A stretch of DNA of 64,000 nt from Stromatinia cepivora. Its lineage: Eukaryota; Ascomycota; Leotiomycetes; Helotiales; Sclerotiniaceae. Shown here piece by piece: positions 13,425 through 25,318 of the stretch. The position numbers and the translations under genes are program-made. The notes beneath the pieces were generated by a model. That model made no database searches. It saw only the letters and a program-made list of their open reading frames with translations, and had not been told where the DNA came from. The stretch covers positions 434,001-498,000 of the forward strand of contig RCTD01000026.1 of NCBI GenBank assembly GCA_014898415.1, written 5' to 3'. Numbering within the stretch: the first letter of the stretch is position 1; each line of letters starts with the position of its first letter.

Positions 13425-13843
13425 TATAACGTGGTTTATCATCGAGTGGGCCACTTCAAAATACATACAAAATTCGTCTGTGTATAACCATGCACTTTCT
13501 TTATTTATCGATATAATTTAATTCTTTTTTCTGAATATTATATTTGTTTATATAAATAATATGAAAGTTAATTAAAATTCAAAAATTTCAAATAAATAAA
13601 AAAGTTATTCAAAAGAATAGGTTTTTGTAATACAAAGTGTAATAGTTTTGAATTATAATCGAAATATTTATAAAAAGATAAAGTATTATAAATATTTTAT
13701 TTCTAATTTTTATGAAGAAATTATTTTTTGAAAAAAATAATGATTGGTTATTTAAATGTAAATATTAAAAAACTGCTGATTTTGATGTATTTTGAAGTGG
13801 CCCATTCGATGATATGGGCCACTCGATGATAAACCATGTTATA
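13425..13843. mobile_element. small terminal-inverted-repeat element (MITE-like)
   Basis: The left end TATAACGTGGTTTATCATCG and the right end, read inverted as TATAACATGGTTTATCATCG, are inverted repeats. Both continue with GAGTGG.CCA and a CACTTCAAAATACAT segment. The right arm carries an extra segment of about 18 bp that repeats the GGCCCATATCATCGAATGG theme. The arms are less AT-rich than the interior, which codes for nothing. About 419 bp. The superfamily is unknown; TATA at the ends could include a TA target duplication. Confidence 0.75.
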
Positions 13844-14093
13844 TAGAATTGTTCATCAAAAACGATATGTTCACCTTTCTATACTATACTAATACAATCA
13901 AAGAAATATTGAAACAACCATACTTAAGACTAGAAAACAAAATATATATTATAATATAAACCGAACATCAAATCTTAGCAATGTACTCATACTATCAGAA
14001 AGTATGAACTCCGAACGCTAGAATCCAGTTTATTCCTCCTGAGTCCTGTAACTTCTCAGTTTGTAATATGCATAGAGTTGGAGAGTTCTACAG

Positions 14094-15462
14094 TACAGTC
14101 AACTTATATTACCCCACAACCTAATTTCAGTCTTTTTATGTATTCAACATTTACCTTTCAACTTAATTATAAAATCAATCATTGATTACTATAATCCAAA
14201 ATTTGAATATATTGAAGTTCTATATCTATACTATTCCCCAAAAAAAATTCAAATCCTTATTGCCTCACAATTAATCAATATTTTGTATATCAATCCTCTA
14301 TCGCAATACAAACTTCGATTCTGTCAAACATACTCGTCTTTAATTTATCAAAAAATTCTTGATCTAATATATCCCAAATTATTTATAAATAGTTTTCTAA
14401 TCTTTATTTAATATATTCCGATTCGCTTTTATCGATTACAATATCAAAAAACATTTTATATAACCTCACTTTTAAAATCCACCAAATATACTCAATAGAA
14501 TTGAAATTAGAAAAATAAAAAAATCAATCCTTCAATATTAAGATTCCCTTCTTTTAAAACCAATTCCATACTTTATAAATATAATAAATAGAAATATTAT
14601 CCTATATAAATTCATACTCTAAATCCAACCTTTCAAAAACAGAATTTATTTCAATATCGAAAACCTCGAAATATAAATTGGTATTATATTTATATTTCTT
14701 ATTCTCAAAATCTCTATTTATTATATATAGATTATTCCTTCCAAAATCCCAAAAGCTTTTTTAGATTATAATCTTTATATTCTTATTCGTATTATATATT
14801 TAAACTATTTTAGGTTTCTATTTCTGAATAGGAATATAAAAGTATTATTCTCCTCTTTTACTCTATCTCCGTTCTATAAAGTATTCATTGCTTTATATAA
14901 TTAATCCTTATTCCTTCACTATCAATCCCTTATATATTAAACATTATACAAACCACTTGAACATATATATCTAAATAAATTCCGGCCGCTTTTTACATTT
15001 CCAATTAATGATTCTATAGACCTTCAAAATCTTCTTAATAATAGAAATATTATATTTAAGATTTACAATTGCTTTTGTTTATATATAAATTGATTTTGAA
15101 TATAATCGAATATATCGAATTAATATATATTCCTTTTTTTCTATATAAAATCTAATTCAAGGAATACAAAATAGATTCATTTTTTCATTGTATAATATAT
15201 CTTATTGTAAAGTATAACAAACGATTTGTGTTTCGAGATTGAGATCAATTGCAATATGATAAGGATTAAAATTATTAAAAGTCTTACCAACAATTTTGCT
15301 ATATAAATATAAAATAAGATATTTAAAAGTTAGTTCCCTTTTAATATTCAAGATTCTAAAAATATATTGTAATACTATTGATAAATAAATAATAAAGAGA
15401 ATTGAAATTCAATTCGCAAAATTTATGCGTTTTTAGGGTAATATAAATGCACGGTTACTGTA
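14094..15462 (-). mobile_element. RIP-degraded Tc1/mariner transposon
   Basis: The left end TACAGTCAAC followed by TTATATTACCCC and the right end, read inverted as TACAGTAACCGTGCATTTATATTACCC, form imperfect terminal inverted repeats bounded by TA. The 1.37-kb length fits fungal Tc1/mariner elements. A decayed transposase is readable on the minus strand inside. Confidence 0.8.
14440..14840 (-). pseudogene. Tc1/mariner transposase catalytic-core remains
   Basis: On the minus strand the frame reads FWDFGRNNLYII..., then NTNLYFEVFD, then DNISIYYIYKVWNWF (usual QDNAPIHxAxxVxxWL), then FFYFSNFNSIEYIWWILK, the decayed form of the W-PPYSPDLNPIExVWxxLK block that ends the DDE catalytic core. The catalytic Asp before NxSIY is retained, while PDLNPIE has become FNSIE. 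Several stops interrupt the frame, so it is inactive. Confidence 0.8.
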
Positions 15463-15493
15463 TACTTCCTGGTTGTAGGATTACTGTTGCGAA

Positions 15494-15494
<1 letters not shown>

Positions 15495-15528
<34 letters not shown>

Positions 15529-15535
15529 GCAACGG
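15495..15535. repeat. (GGCAAC)n hexanucleotide microsatellite
   Basis: About six copies of ACGGCA occur in a row, the last interrupted by one extra G, directly outside the mariner end. The overlapping open frame encoding alternating Thr-Ala is produced by the repeat and is not a gene. Confidence 0.9.
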
Positions 15536-15539
15536 GGCT

Positions 15540-16990
15540 CACGCCATCCAAATCCGTCTCCGTGTCCGTTTATTGTATGACGGGAGCGGACTTTTGGAAA
15601 TCCTACGAAAAGAAATATTCCGAGAATGAGTAAATAGTGTAAATGAACAATAAATGATGAGACTCGTAAAATGAGCATTTTTACGTACAGAGACACTCGT
15701 TGAGGAGATGCAATCGTTTCCCATTTTGCATAATCAGGTCCGCTCTTCTTTCCTCGCAGTTGGCTAAACGACTACTTAATTCATCATCTAATTAGATATA
15801 TATTGATAATTCTCAATCATTATCCTCTCACATTTTGAATCATAACTTTTTAGATAAACTTATAATAATGTAACAGTTTCAAATATACTATATTTTTTGT
15901 TATTTATAAATATAAAATTGTTTTATTTTTTTGTAATTATCCTTCACTTTTTTTCTTTTCATTATAATATCATCTTTTTCAATATTCGGTAATAAATTTT
16001 TATTTTATACTCATTCAATCCTCTTCATTCATTCAACCGAATTGAAATATTCAAATTCAATAATATTGTTTTTTAGCTCATTACTACTCATATTCATCTT
16101 CTACTCGACTCCCTATTTCTATCTAACTTTCTTATAAATTATAATAAATACAAAGTCTTCGCTTGTTTGATAATATTAAAAAACAGATATCGAATCGAGA
16201 AAGGAAAGATAATTAATATGTAATTATTTAAAATTCAATAGAATCTGATTCTAATTAGGTATTCTTTTGTTAGAGACCAAGATATAATAAGTATTACTGT
16301 TAATGAAGGGATTATTAAAATAATTTCAAACTCAGAAAATGAAGATATGTCTCTTGGCTTCAAGCAAATGCACCTAAGTATACTAAATTCGATCTCCATC
16401 TTATCCTCAATCCGTTCTCATTTTCCCGATTTATTCCTAGTTACTTCACAATCTCTTTAATCCATCATAATCCGTACTCCAATCTATTCCTATCCTCATT
16501 TTCTCTTCAATCGCAATCAAAACATGCCCTTCCTTTTTTCCTTCACCCCTTCCTCCTCCCCGCACTCTCTTCACCACCTCACCCGCCGCCCGCTTCCCTC
16601 CTTCGATATTTTTATTTCTTTTTTAAATATTCCCCTTAAATCATATTCCAAAAATAGGCTAGAATTTCTCACAAGCGTTTACTCATGATTATACAACAGA
16701 ATTGGCTGTAAGGATAATAAAATATTTTCCAATACCTCTGCACATGGTACGTAACACTACCGAGACACTCAGTCACGGGTCTCCCATCTAACCCTATTTT
16801 GAATTGCCTAACCACTTATCTTCTCACGTCTACACGACGAGCGAACACGAAAATGATATCCACTACTCACTAAAATGCATCTACAGTCATGCACATTCAA
16901 AATCAAAACCAAATACTGCTCTCTCAAAGAATCAAAACCATGCATTCATTACCAATTCTCAAACCCATCAAACTCCCAGTAACCCCCATA
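15540..16990. other. transition from AT-rich block to gene island; no gene seen
   Basis: Base composition changes here from strongly AT-rich to mixed, with a C/T-rich patch near 16500-16610. Short open frames lack any family motif. No RNA gene was recognised. Confidence 0.5.
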
Positions 16991-16993
16991 ATC

Positions 16994-18199
16994 TCAAACT
17001 CTAAATCTAACCCCCTGTCCCACACCTAACCCATCAACACTATATTTCCTCCTAATCCTCACTTCCTCTTCATCACTATCTAATCTGCGTCTCTCATTCT
17101 CGGAGTCCCTTTCTCTTCTACTACTCTCTCGATTGCGCCTAGTAACATAATATACTGTTCTTTTCGTACCTCTATTTCTATCTTTATCTTTATCTCTATC
17201 TTTTTCCCCGTCTCTAGAGCCTGATCTAGACGCTGCGCGAGGAATACTCCTCGTTATATAGCGGACTCTTTCTATACTCTTTTCCCCTTCCCTTTCCCTC
17301 CCTCTTGTACCGCTTCTGCTCCTGCTTCTACCTCTCCTGCCTCTATCTCTAAATCCATCTCTACATCCATCTCTATCCACAAACTCAAACACCTGTTCAC
17401 TTTCCCTATTTCTAACAACAGGTGTCGGGGTTGGTGATGGGATCGGGGTTATATATTCATATTCCACCACTCTTTCCCTCTCTCTATTTCTTTCACCTCT
17501 ACTCCCTGTTCTCATCCTCCCCCTTTCCCCTGTCGGCCCAGACCTAACAAAATCTTCATGATAAGGTGTAGGTGTCCTATCTCTTACTTCGTTATTTTCT
17601 CCTCGGCTTCTGCTTCTGCTTCTCCCCCTCTCACAATCCCTCTGATAACAGTAACATCGTCCACCATCATCCCCCCTCCGACAACAACCCCTAACACCAG
17701 CCCTCCTTCCCCCTCGACGAGTATCATCCAAATCATCAACACAAACTCGTGTCGTACTCGCTACGGCTGTTGGAATTGATGGCACCGGAGCATACAATCC
17801 TCCATATCCAGCATATCCCCCAATTCCCGCACAACTCAAATACTGATATTCTCTCGTGCCATAATAATACGAAACGGGGGTAAATGTACTGTATGGAATA
17901 TACATATATCTACCTGCGGGAGCATTACACGAAATCGATTTATCGACCTCTAATTCCCTCCTTCTCCTTGAGTCCGGGCGCAGTATTGAGCGTGGACGTG
18001 GGGCAGGGGAGGAAGATGGAGTTGAAGAGAGGGATGAGGATGAGTATGGAGATGGAGATGGGGAGGAAGAAGTATAATATCTCTCCCTGGGCGGTGCATT
18101 TCTATATCTTGATCTCGATCTAGATGACGAGTAAAAATGACCAGGTCTTGAGGGCGAACGATAAGTGCGTGTTATATGCGTCTCGATCGTGCGGGACAT
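16994..18199 (-). CDS. Arg/Ser-rich low-complexity hypothetical protein
   Basis: An intronless frame of 401 residues from Met at 18199. The open frame extends 91 codons further upstream, but that part is of a different composition (His/Pro/Ser), so MSRTIETHITRTYRS is the likelier start. Residues about 20-50 hold Ser-Arg runs (SSSRSRSRYR), 60-75 a Ser/Pro run, and 100-160 a Tyr/Gly-rich neutral stretch (YYYGTREYQYL, GIGGYAGYGGLYAP). The rest alternates Arg/Glu/Asp with Ser-Arg dipeptides and ends IRRKYSVDGLGVGQGVRFRV. SR-dipeptide composition is known in RNA-processing proteins, but no RRM is present, so a nuclear RNA role is only a guess. Codon-level support comes from the long open frame rather than homology. 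Confidence 0.65.
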   Translation of the reverse strand: MSRTIETHITRTYRSPSRPGHFYSSSRSRSRYRNAPPRERYYTSSSPSPSPYSSSSLSSTPSSSPAPRPRSILRPDSRRRRELEVDKSISCNAPAGRYMYIPYSTFTPVSYYYGTREYQYLSCAGIGGYAGYGGLYAPVPSIPTAVASTTRVCVDDLDDTRRGGRRAGVRGCCRRGDDGGRCYCYQRDCERGRSRSRSRGENNEVRDRTPTPYHEDFVRSGPTGERGRMRTGSRGERNRERERVVEYEYITPIPSPTPTPVVRNRESEQVFEFVDRDGCRDGFRDRGRRGRSRSRSGTRGREREGEKSIERVRYITRSIPRAASRSGSRDGEKDRDKDKDRNRGTKRTVYYVTRRNRESSRRERDSENERRRLDSDEEEVRIRRKYSVDGLGVGQGVRFRV

Positions 18200-18917
18200 A
18201 ATTTTCGAAAGACAGTTCCAACGACTGATTTTTGAAGCGTGAAGAGTGGAATTGGAGAGAGAGGATGTATGGGATTTAAAAAGTGGAAAAGAAGAAAAGA
18301 AAGGAAAAGAAGGAAGGGGAGAGGTGGGCAAGTGCTCGTTTATTGGGGTAATCCGATGGGATGGGAAGTGGTTCGATTGGTGGGAGTGAATTATTGGATT
18401 AAGAAGGGGGTGAAACGTGATGTACACGTGATGGGGGAAAGTAGTATGGATATTGTGATATTCTGTGTTCATGATGGTGCTTCAGGGCAGCGAAGGGGTG
18501 ACTGAGATTGCTGGAGATAAAATACTAGTTGGGTACCTAGTACCTATAGACGCTGGCTTTTTCCAGGTATTTAGACTTGCGCAATCATATTGAAGTAATA
18601 AAGTAGATTGAGACATTGATGAGTTTCTATACAAATCGAATTGAAAAATGGATTATTCGGTATCCAAATTGCATTGAGGTTTTCCTGAAAAGGTATATAG
18701 AATTATTGATGAGAGGAATATCTATGAACACCAAACAACACACGCCCAAATATCCCAATAAAAGTAAAAAATCTTTCTCAGAAAATCCAAACAACACCAA
18801 CGAAAGAGTAAGAGGATTCAAATTGTTCATCAAAATAAACAATGCACCTCCCTCATCTCTCAGCCGCATACATCCTAACTCAACATCCATTATTCCCCTC
18901 GTCACCCCCAATCCCAT

Positions 18918-20569
18918 CTAAACATTAACTCTCCTCAATCTAACCCACAACTCTGGCTTCCTCCAAAGCGCAAAAATCCGATTCCTCTCCAACCAACTAC
19001 CACTTCCCTCACCCCCCTCCAAATCAAACCCCCAGACCACATTTCCAAGCAAGACTCTCATTTCCGCGTATGCCAAATTCTTACCTATACAATTAGCCGG
19101 TCCCAAACTAAAAGGCTGTCTTGCTTTTCTATCATCATTTTCAAAGATATTCGGATCGGTTAATTTCATATCCGGATATGCAGTTTTGAGTTCCTCGATA
19201 TCTTCGATGCTGATCCAGCGTTCGGGATGGAATTCGTGTGGTAAGTGAAAATTTGAGGAAGACAAATGAGCGCCGAGGAAGTTAACGCCGACGGTTACCC
19301 CTGCTGGAACGTATTGTCCGGAGATAATACTTCCGCCTTCAGAAACTATGCGGGGGAGAGTGGAGGGGACGGGTGGATACATGCGGAGACCTTCTTCGAG
19401 GACTGCGTTGAGGTATTTGCATGTGGCGAGGGCGTGGAGAGTAAGATCTTCTTGGGTTTTGAAGGTACTTCTTAGTTCGAGAGTGAGATTTTGAAGAACG
19501 GTAGGTGTTTGGAGGAGATGGTATGTTACGCCGTTAAGAAGAGATGCGGTCTTAGTCGTATTAGTATTGTTTGAAACTAATCAAGGAATGAGGGAATAAA
19601 TACCGTTTCACTACCAGCAACAATCAAAATGCTTGCATTTTCACAGATTTCATCACGAGTCATCCCTTTTTCCGTATCATTGTACTTTAGGATGTAGCTC
19701 GTAAAATCCGGTCTATCTCTCGGAGTATCAATTCTTCGATTCGCTTTTTCCCTCGCGAATTTTTTATGCTGCTCAAATCTATCTCTCATACCTCTTGGAA
19801 TGAAGAAAATCACAATAGCTCCTATAATTGGGTATTTTCTTGCCTCATTAACTAGAGTGCTAACTTCCAAAACTTTGAAAATTAGCTCGATCCATGGGTG
19901 CGTTTGTCCAGTTTTGACACAATCGAAAGGTTCTCCAAATGCGAGATCGCCGATTAAATCAAAGGTGGTATAATTATACCATTGACCAATATTAATGCTA
20001 TTATCCGAGGTGAGAGAAGAGAATTTGATGAGCCCAGAAATAAATTGTCTAGCATAATCTTGGATGAGAGGTTCTTGAGATGTGAGGGCTTTGTCGGAAA
20101 AAACGTGCGATTGAAGACGACGTAATCTTCGATGATCCTCTTCGTCTGCCGTCAATCTTTCAATTACAAAAATTCAGTACTTCAAAATCTAGTTTTAAAT
20201 GAGTTAGATGACTCACATATTTCTTGGTTGATTTTTTAAAGCACCTCTTTCCTTCAGATCCTTGGGAAAGTTCTTTCTCTGGTTATCTTTAACAAAACCA
20301 TAAATATCTTCCCAGGCTGTAGATGAATTGTAGTCTAGAAAGTTGGGAGCAACTCTGACTGCATCACCATATTGATCATGAAGCTTTTTAATCCTGTATG
20401 GAAGATCACCCCTCAACTTGAAGTAAGTCATGGGAATTCTAGAAGCTGCCCATAGTTTTGGTCCTGGGAATGATTTCAATGGATGAAAAAAGACGTTATA
20501 AATGCAATAACCGAGAAAATAGAATAGGTATACGGCGGCCGCTGCTACAGCGATACCGATGAAATGCAT
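18918..20569 (-). CDS. cytochrome P450 monooxygenase, three exons
   Basis: A 512-residue P450. Exons: 20569-20217, 20156-19604 and 19550-18918; introns of 60 and 53 bp have GT..AG ends and keep the frame. Residues 1-25 form one membrane anchor, followed by the FFHPLKSFPGPKLW hinge typical of fungal microsomal P450s. Further marks are NILTADEEDH, the I-helix AGSET (exon 2/3 junction, AGxxT), the K-helix EGLR (ExxR), PERW, and the haem loop FSLGPANCIGKN with the cysteine ligand. Length and N-terminus fit the group containing isotrichodermin C-15 hydroxylase-like (CYP65-type) enzymes; the substrate cannot be told. It needs a NADPH-P450 reductase and sits in the ER membrane. Its neighbours Psf2, an MFS transporter and an acyl-CoA synthetase lie within 9 kb. 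All catalytic motifs are intact. Confidence 0.92.
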
Positions 20570-21472
20570 TTTTTTGTATCACTCGAGCTAGAATTGCTTG
20601 AAAGATAACAGTTTTGTTAAAGGAACATCATTGGCTTTATATATGCCACCGATATATCGGTTTCAGTTCTTATGATTTCAGTCCAGACAATGCGGGGCTT
20701 AGTGAACTCCGGGCCTTGTTGAAATTTGTATCTCCGCACCGACCGTCCGTTACAATTTTGAATTCAACATTGCCGATTGACGAATTAGATGTTGGTAATA
20801 CAAAATCCTTCGGCATATTTTTTATGTTGACGAACAGCGTTCAAATGATTGGAGATGGATTACAGCCGGAAATAAAACAGTAAACAGGCAACTACAAAAG
20901 CTGGAGTGATACCGGGGGATGGTTGTTCGTCCGTCTCCTGTGGATGGCGCGTGGCCATGCGGACGCAGACATCCCAATAGCTTCTGGTATTACCTAGATA
21001 GGTATGCAATTCGATGATGCAAGGGGCCTACAAATAATGATGCAAGCTAAATTCATTTCAGATGATAATGCAGGACTACTGCCCTTCTCCGCATTAAAAC
21101 GCAACGCAAAGGTGATATTGAACATGGAGGATATATATGAGATGATGATCATTTCAATGTATATCTCTGCATTGAATATTTAGCCTAACAAAAGAAATAT
21201 TCCCGCCTTTTGTTTTGTTCGACCATGTTGAAATAAATCCGGCAGGAAAGGAATAATGAAAAGCATGACCCGATCGTGAATTTAGCATCCCACACTAGAT
21301 GTTAACCAGTCTTGTAAATCTGGCAAGCCATCATACCCTTCATGGCATAAAACTCTTGCGCCTCATCCAAATGTACAGTACAAGCCTGGTATATACCATA
21401 ATATCCTTCCAACGCCAATGCTCGTAAAATATGCAGTATAACATAAATGTTGCAGAACCAATTTCATCTTGA
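20570..21472. other. P450 upstream region; no gene seen
   Basis: This 0.9-kb gap lies upstream of the P450 start and downstream of the Psf2 stop. Open frames such as 20614-20883 (+) carry no family signature and overlap the P450 promoter. Confidence 0.5.
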
Positions 21473-22258
21473 TCATAACTCCATATCTTCATCCTCACTA
21501 TTACCATCACCTCCGCTTTCAGCACCTTCTTGTTCTTTTTCCCTCCTAGAAACTTCTCGGGAAGCTCCTAATTTTCGTAATCCATCCATTACTCCTGTAA
21601 TGAATCCTCGTCCTTCACTAACCTCCATCGCACCAACACCCTGTAGACTAGTCAAGCCGCCTCCTTCTACTGCCAAAGTACTGCTCCTCATTTTCGCCAT
21701 TCTCACTTCCCTCAAATCCCTGAGTAGTTCTCGAACTTTGTCTGGATCCTGTATATCATCACTCGCAGCTTCTAGTAATATTTCGCCCATATCAATCCAA
21801 TGGTATGGTAAACAATTTGGTGAAGAATCTACCGTATTCGAAGGAAGGAATGGAGGAGATGTTGTAGATGGTGTGCGAGGATCTAGAGAAGGAGGAGGAG
21901 AAAAGCCTTCAGGATTATCAGTTTCCATTTTGAGGATTCTATCGAGAGATTGAGGATGAAGCCATGGTGGTGGTAAGATATTCGCGCGACGTTGTCGTTT
22001 GAGTAACAGAGCGAGCCATAGAGGTAAATTTGCACGATGCGGTGGTCTTAGAGAAGGTGTCTTGCCCTAGAGGCAGAAAGTTGATATAAGCTTTAGGTTT
22101 TTGAGTATTGTATTGTTGGAGGGGTAAATGGCGGGGTAGCTTACACCTAATAAATCGAGACTCTCAAGTCTTTGTCGAGGAACGACTGTAACCATTTCCA
22201 TTTCGCATAGAAATGCAACTTCCATTGGCGTTAATCCAGGAGGTAAAGGTAGAGCCAT
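21473..22258 (-). CDS. PSF2: GINS complex subunit Psf2
   Basis: Psf2 is one of the four GINS subunits of the replicative CMG helicase and acts in the nucleus at origins and forks. Exon 1 is 22258-22145 and exon 2 is 22066-21473, joined across a 78-bp intron, giving 235 residues. The start [19 protein letters not shown] and [19 protein letters not shown] match the Psf2 N-terminal beta domain. [20 protein letters not shown] and ANILPPPWL are the signature that links to the helical domain. [19 protein letters not shown] and [17 protein letters not shown] form the helical core. The C-terminal 60 residues are acidic and variable. It is housekeeping and probably unrelated in function to its neighbours. 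Confidence 0.95.
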
Positions 22259-23492
22259 GTTGAATTGTGTAACTATTTTGACTTCCGCTGGACTACGAAA
22301 ACAGTGATTGAAAAATGGACGTGACGAGTGTTTAAGGTTTATGCCTCAGGCAAGAATAACCTCACCCTTTAGCCGCTTTATCGCCCACATCCAATATAAA
22401 CTCTACTCCTGGGGCTTTTGAGATACCAGTGCAACTTCAATATTTAATCCCATTTATTTGTTTTTTCCCTCTTCGGAATGATCTTACAATTGATTTCATA
22501 GTTTTCTACGCATACATACCATGGACCCATGGGTTCGGCAAGTGCAGTATGAAAGATATAACCTTACCGGAACTGTCATTCTGCAAATCAAGGTACGGCA
22601 TATCAGTGTTAGAAACCTTCAGCTGAACCTGTTTAAGGCCTCAAATTACCTTATCGCCAGAGTAACCACGTTGTGTTCATGTCATACATTGGATTCAAGC
22701 TGAATCTTTTGATGTGTGTGCGACGATGCAGGGTGGTTGTATGAGCATTTGCATTTCCAAGCTTTTCACTCTTTTTACTACGATATTAATGGCTCCACGA
22801 TCGTAACAACTACTCGTGTAGGACCTTCTCCATTATCGTGGCAATGTGAAATCAAATATGTTTCCTATCGTGGGAACTGCGCTCAAAATACTTGCTTTAT
22901 TTGGTCGAATTCATCTGTGCCTTGTCGTCTCAAGGTTACCTACGTCTGGTTTCCGACATTTGATATCTCTGTTACGTTGTATCCGAGAGTTTGCGCAACG
23001 GAGGATCCTTGAAACATCTCAAAGTGTGGATATCTCTTCTCTGCGGGTAGTTTTCACAGAGAAACATATGACTTGATCTTCCATGCATGTGTTCTTCGCA
23101 ACAATTTTCAAGGGACATTTTGAATTTGCTATTCTACGAAGCTTCACTAAATTATCCTATGAGCCGTTCAAACGAATGATAGACAATATACGATAGTTAT
23201 ATCTCTTCTCGTTCAATGGCAAGATCTACATGGAGAATGGCCCTAGGATGGTTACGTCATGTTTCCTTCTTTCCTCATTGCACTTGGTTGCGTTGCATGC
23301 TGCTATGTTGTATAACTCATTTGGTACCTCGTACCAATTCGGCTTCTTGGGCTGGAGGTCACATACATTCAGTGGTCCCCCACGGTATCACTCGGATCAT
23401 ATAAGGAAATCACTGCAACTTCAACGGATTCCGCCAAGAAAGCTAGAATTCATACTTCACCGTTAACATTCAATCCTCGACCGTTCAAGAAT
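22259..23492. promoter_or_regulatory. divergent intergenic region between PSF2 and MFS gene
   Basis: A 1.2-kb region between head-to-head starts. It must hold both promoters. Several short open frames (for example 22429-22626 and 22716-23012, plus strand) show no domain and no matching splice structure. No defined regulatory site can be named. Confidence 0.5.
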
Positions 23493-25318
23493 ATGTCGAA
23501 TACCCTTCACAGGATAAGTTCAGGTGTTCTTTCTGGACTACAATTTCACTATGATGAAGAAAGGATTTCAATTGGGCACAATAGGATGAGTTCTAGAGTA
23601 CCTGATGAAGTCCAGATCCATGAAGAAAAAATATCCGAGTCCCATTCCAGTGATACTATTACTTCAACTGGCTTTGATAATGCTGCGACAAAGAAGCTGG
23701 TCAAGAAGCTTGATCTCCGCCTCATACCAATTCTTGCTACAATATATCTGTATGCCTGCTTATTGATATGTCTATAATTGCTAACACCAAGCAGAGTCTG
23801 CTATCTCGATCGTACCAATGTTGGAAATGCACGACTCGAAGGACTGGAAAAGGATCTTCATATGGCTGGCCTCGACTACAACATTGCTCTATCTGTATTC
23901 TTCCCTTTCTACATTGCTGTTGGTGTTCCTAGCAATATGATCATCAAAAAAATTCGTCCAAATGTATGGTTGACAAGCATCGTCTTATTTTGGTCTGTTG
24001 TTATGGTTTGCCAGGGTCTAGTACATGACTTTGCAGGATTACTCGTCGCCAGATGCTTTTTAGGCATTGCGGAAGGTGGTTTATATCCTGGCGTGGTCTA
24101 CTATATCACGATGTGGTATCCTCGACATGAATGTGGTTTTCGTATGGCATTATTTTTTGCTATGGCTACAGCTGCAGGTGCATTTGGCGGGCTATTTGCT
24201 CGTGGGATTTCCGAAATGTCTGGAGTAGGTGGTAAGGATGGATGGTCATGGATCTTTATTATTGAAGGTCTTCTTACATTTTGCATTGGCTCTATATCTT
24301 ACTGGGCAATTGGAGACTATCCAGATAAGTATGCTTTCATGTTTTCATATACATATATGCGTGATGTGTGAACTTACTCTACCATAGTGCTAAGTTTCTC
24401 TCTGACCTAGAGCGAAAAGAGGTTTTGAGGCGGCTTGCGAATGATCGAAATCTTCTTTCGGATGATTGGAATTCAAAATACGTATGGCAAGCATTGAAAG
24501 ATTGGAAAATATATGTCAAAATGATGATATCTTTCTGCATAGCCACGCCATTGTACTCATTATCTTTGTTTCTACCCACTATCGTCAAAGATATGGGCTA
24601 TACGAGTAACGCGGCCCAGCTCATGACCGTCCCACCTTATGTTGTTGCATGTTTTTTTACAATCTCAGTGAGCTTCATTGCCGACAAAGTGCAACAGAGA
24701 GGAATCTTTATTCTAGGATTTTTGGCCGTGGCAATGACGGGATCCGCGCTACTTATCTCAAGCGACACAACACCTGTTCAATACACGGGCGCCTTTCTTG
24801 CGGCCGTCGGTATGTAGAGCATAAGTTCGCCATATTCAACCACATACTGATGGCAATAATCATTTAGGCGTTTTCCCAACTACTCCATTAATAACCGCTT
24901 GGGTAGGAAACAATTTAAGCGGGAGTTTAAAAAGAGGAGTTGGTTTCGGTATGGTTGTTGGTTTCGCCAACTTTGGAGGTATTGTAGCAGCTTTTATCTA
25001 TCGTTCAGTGGACGGTCCTAGGTAAGATCCACACGTCTTCAATGCAATTCTCCTATTAGCAATTGCTAGTTTGCTGAAGATCGATACTTACTATCTATGG
25101 ATTTCAGGTTCATTGAAGGACATACAATTTTTCTCAGCATGTTATCCGTGTCTTTCATTCTAACAGCTCTCATGATGAGTTATTACAAGTGGGAAAATTC
25201 GCGAAGGGATGCTCGAGATGCGGAGAGAGGGCTTACAGCGGATACTTATACACCGGAAATGAAGCTTGAACAACAGCACGAGGGAGATGACGCAACTTTC
25301 TGGAGATATACTATATGA
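23493..25318 (+). CDS. MFS transporter, anion:cation symporter type (allantoate/nicotinate permease-like)
   Basis: A 525-residue major facilitator in five exons: 23493-23749, 23795-24328, 24388-24809, 24868-25021 and 25108-25318. All introns (45-86 bp) have GT..AG ends and the joined frame is open. After a 70-residue polar cytosolic N-terminus, TM1 ends with YLDRTNVGNARL, the motif of the Dal5/Tna1 (ACS) family. TM4-5 carry ARCFLGIAEGGLYPGVVYYITMWYPR, and AFGGLFARG and WSWIFIIEGLLT follow. The second half holds FLPTIVKDMGYTSNAAQLMTVPPY and AWVGNNLSGSLKRGVG. It ends in a hydrophilic tail. Known family substrates are small organic anions (nicotinate, allantoate, pantothenate); the actual one is unknown. 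It converges with the acyl-CoA synthetase, with 578 bp between stop codons. Confidence 0.93.

Noticed and set aside
1..15000. Mitochondrial origin of the AT-rich flank
   Set aside because: Although very AT-rich, it contains decayed nuclear-type retrotransposons and no mitochondrial genes or rRNA.
15447..15629. Thr-Ala repeat open frame
   Set aside because: Produced by the (GGCAAC)n microsatellite.
17558..18123. Plus-strand open frames opposite the Arg/Ser-rich gene
   Set aside because: Shadows of the repetitive minus-strand codons.
16994..18472. 492-residue version of the Arg/Ser-rich protein
   Set aside because: The first 91 codons have a different composition and lie in what looks like the leader; Met at 18199 is a better start.
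20614..20883. 89-codon plus-strand open frame upstream of the P450
   Set aside because: No family signature, no splice sites, and it covers the P450 promoter.
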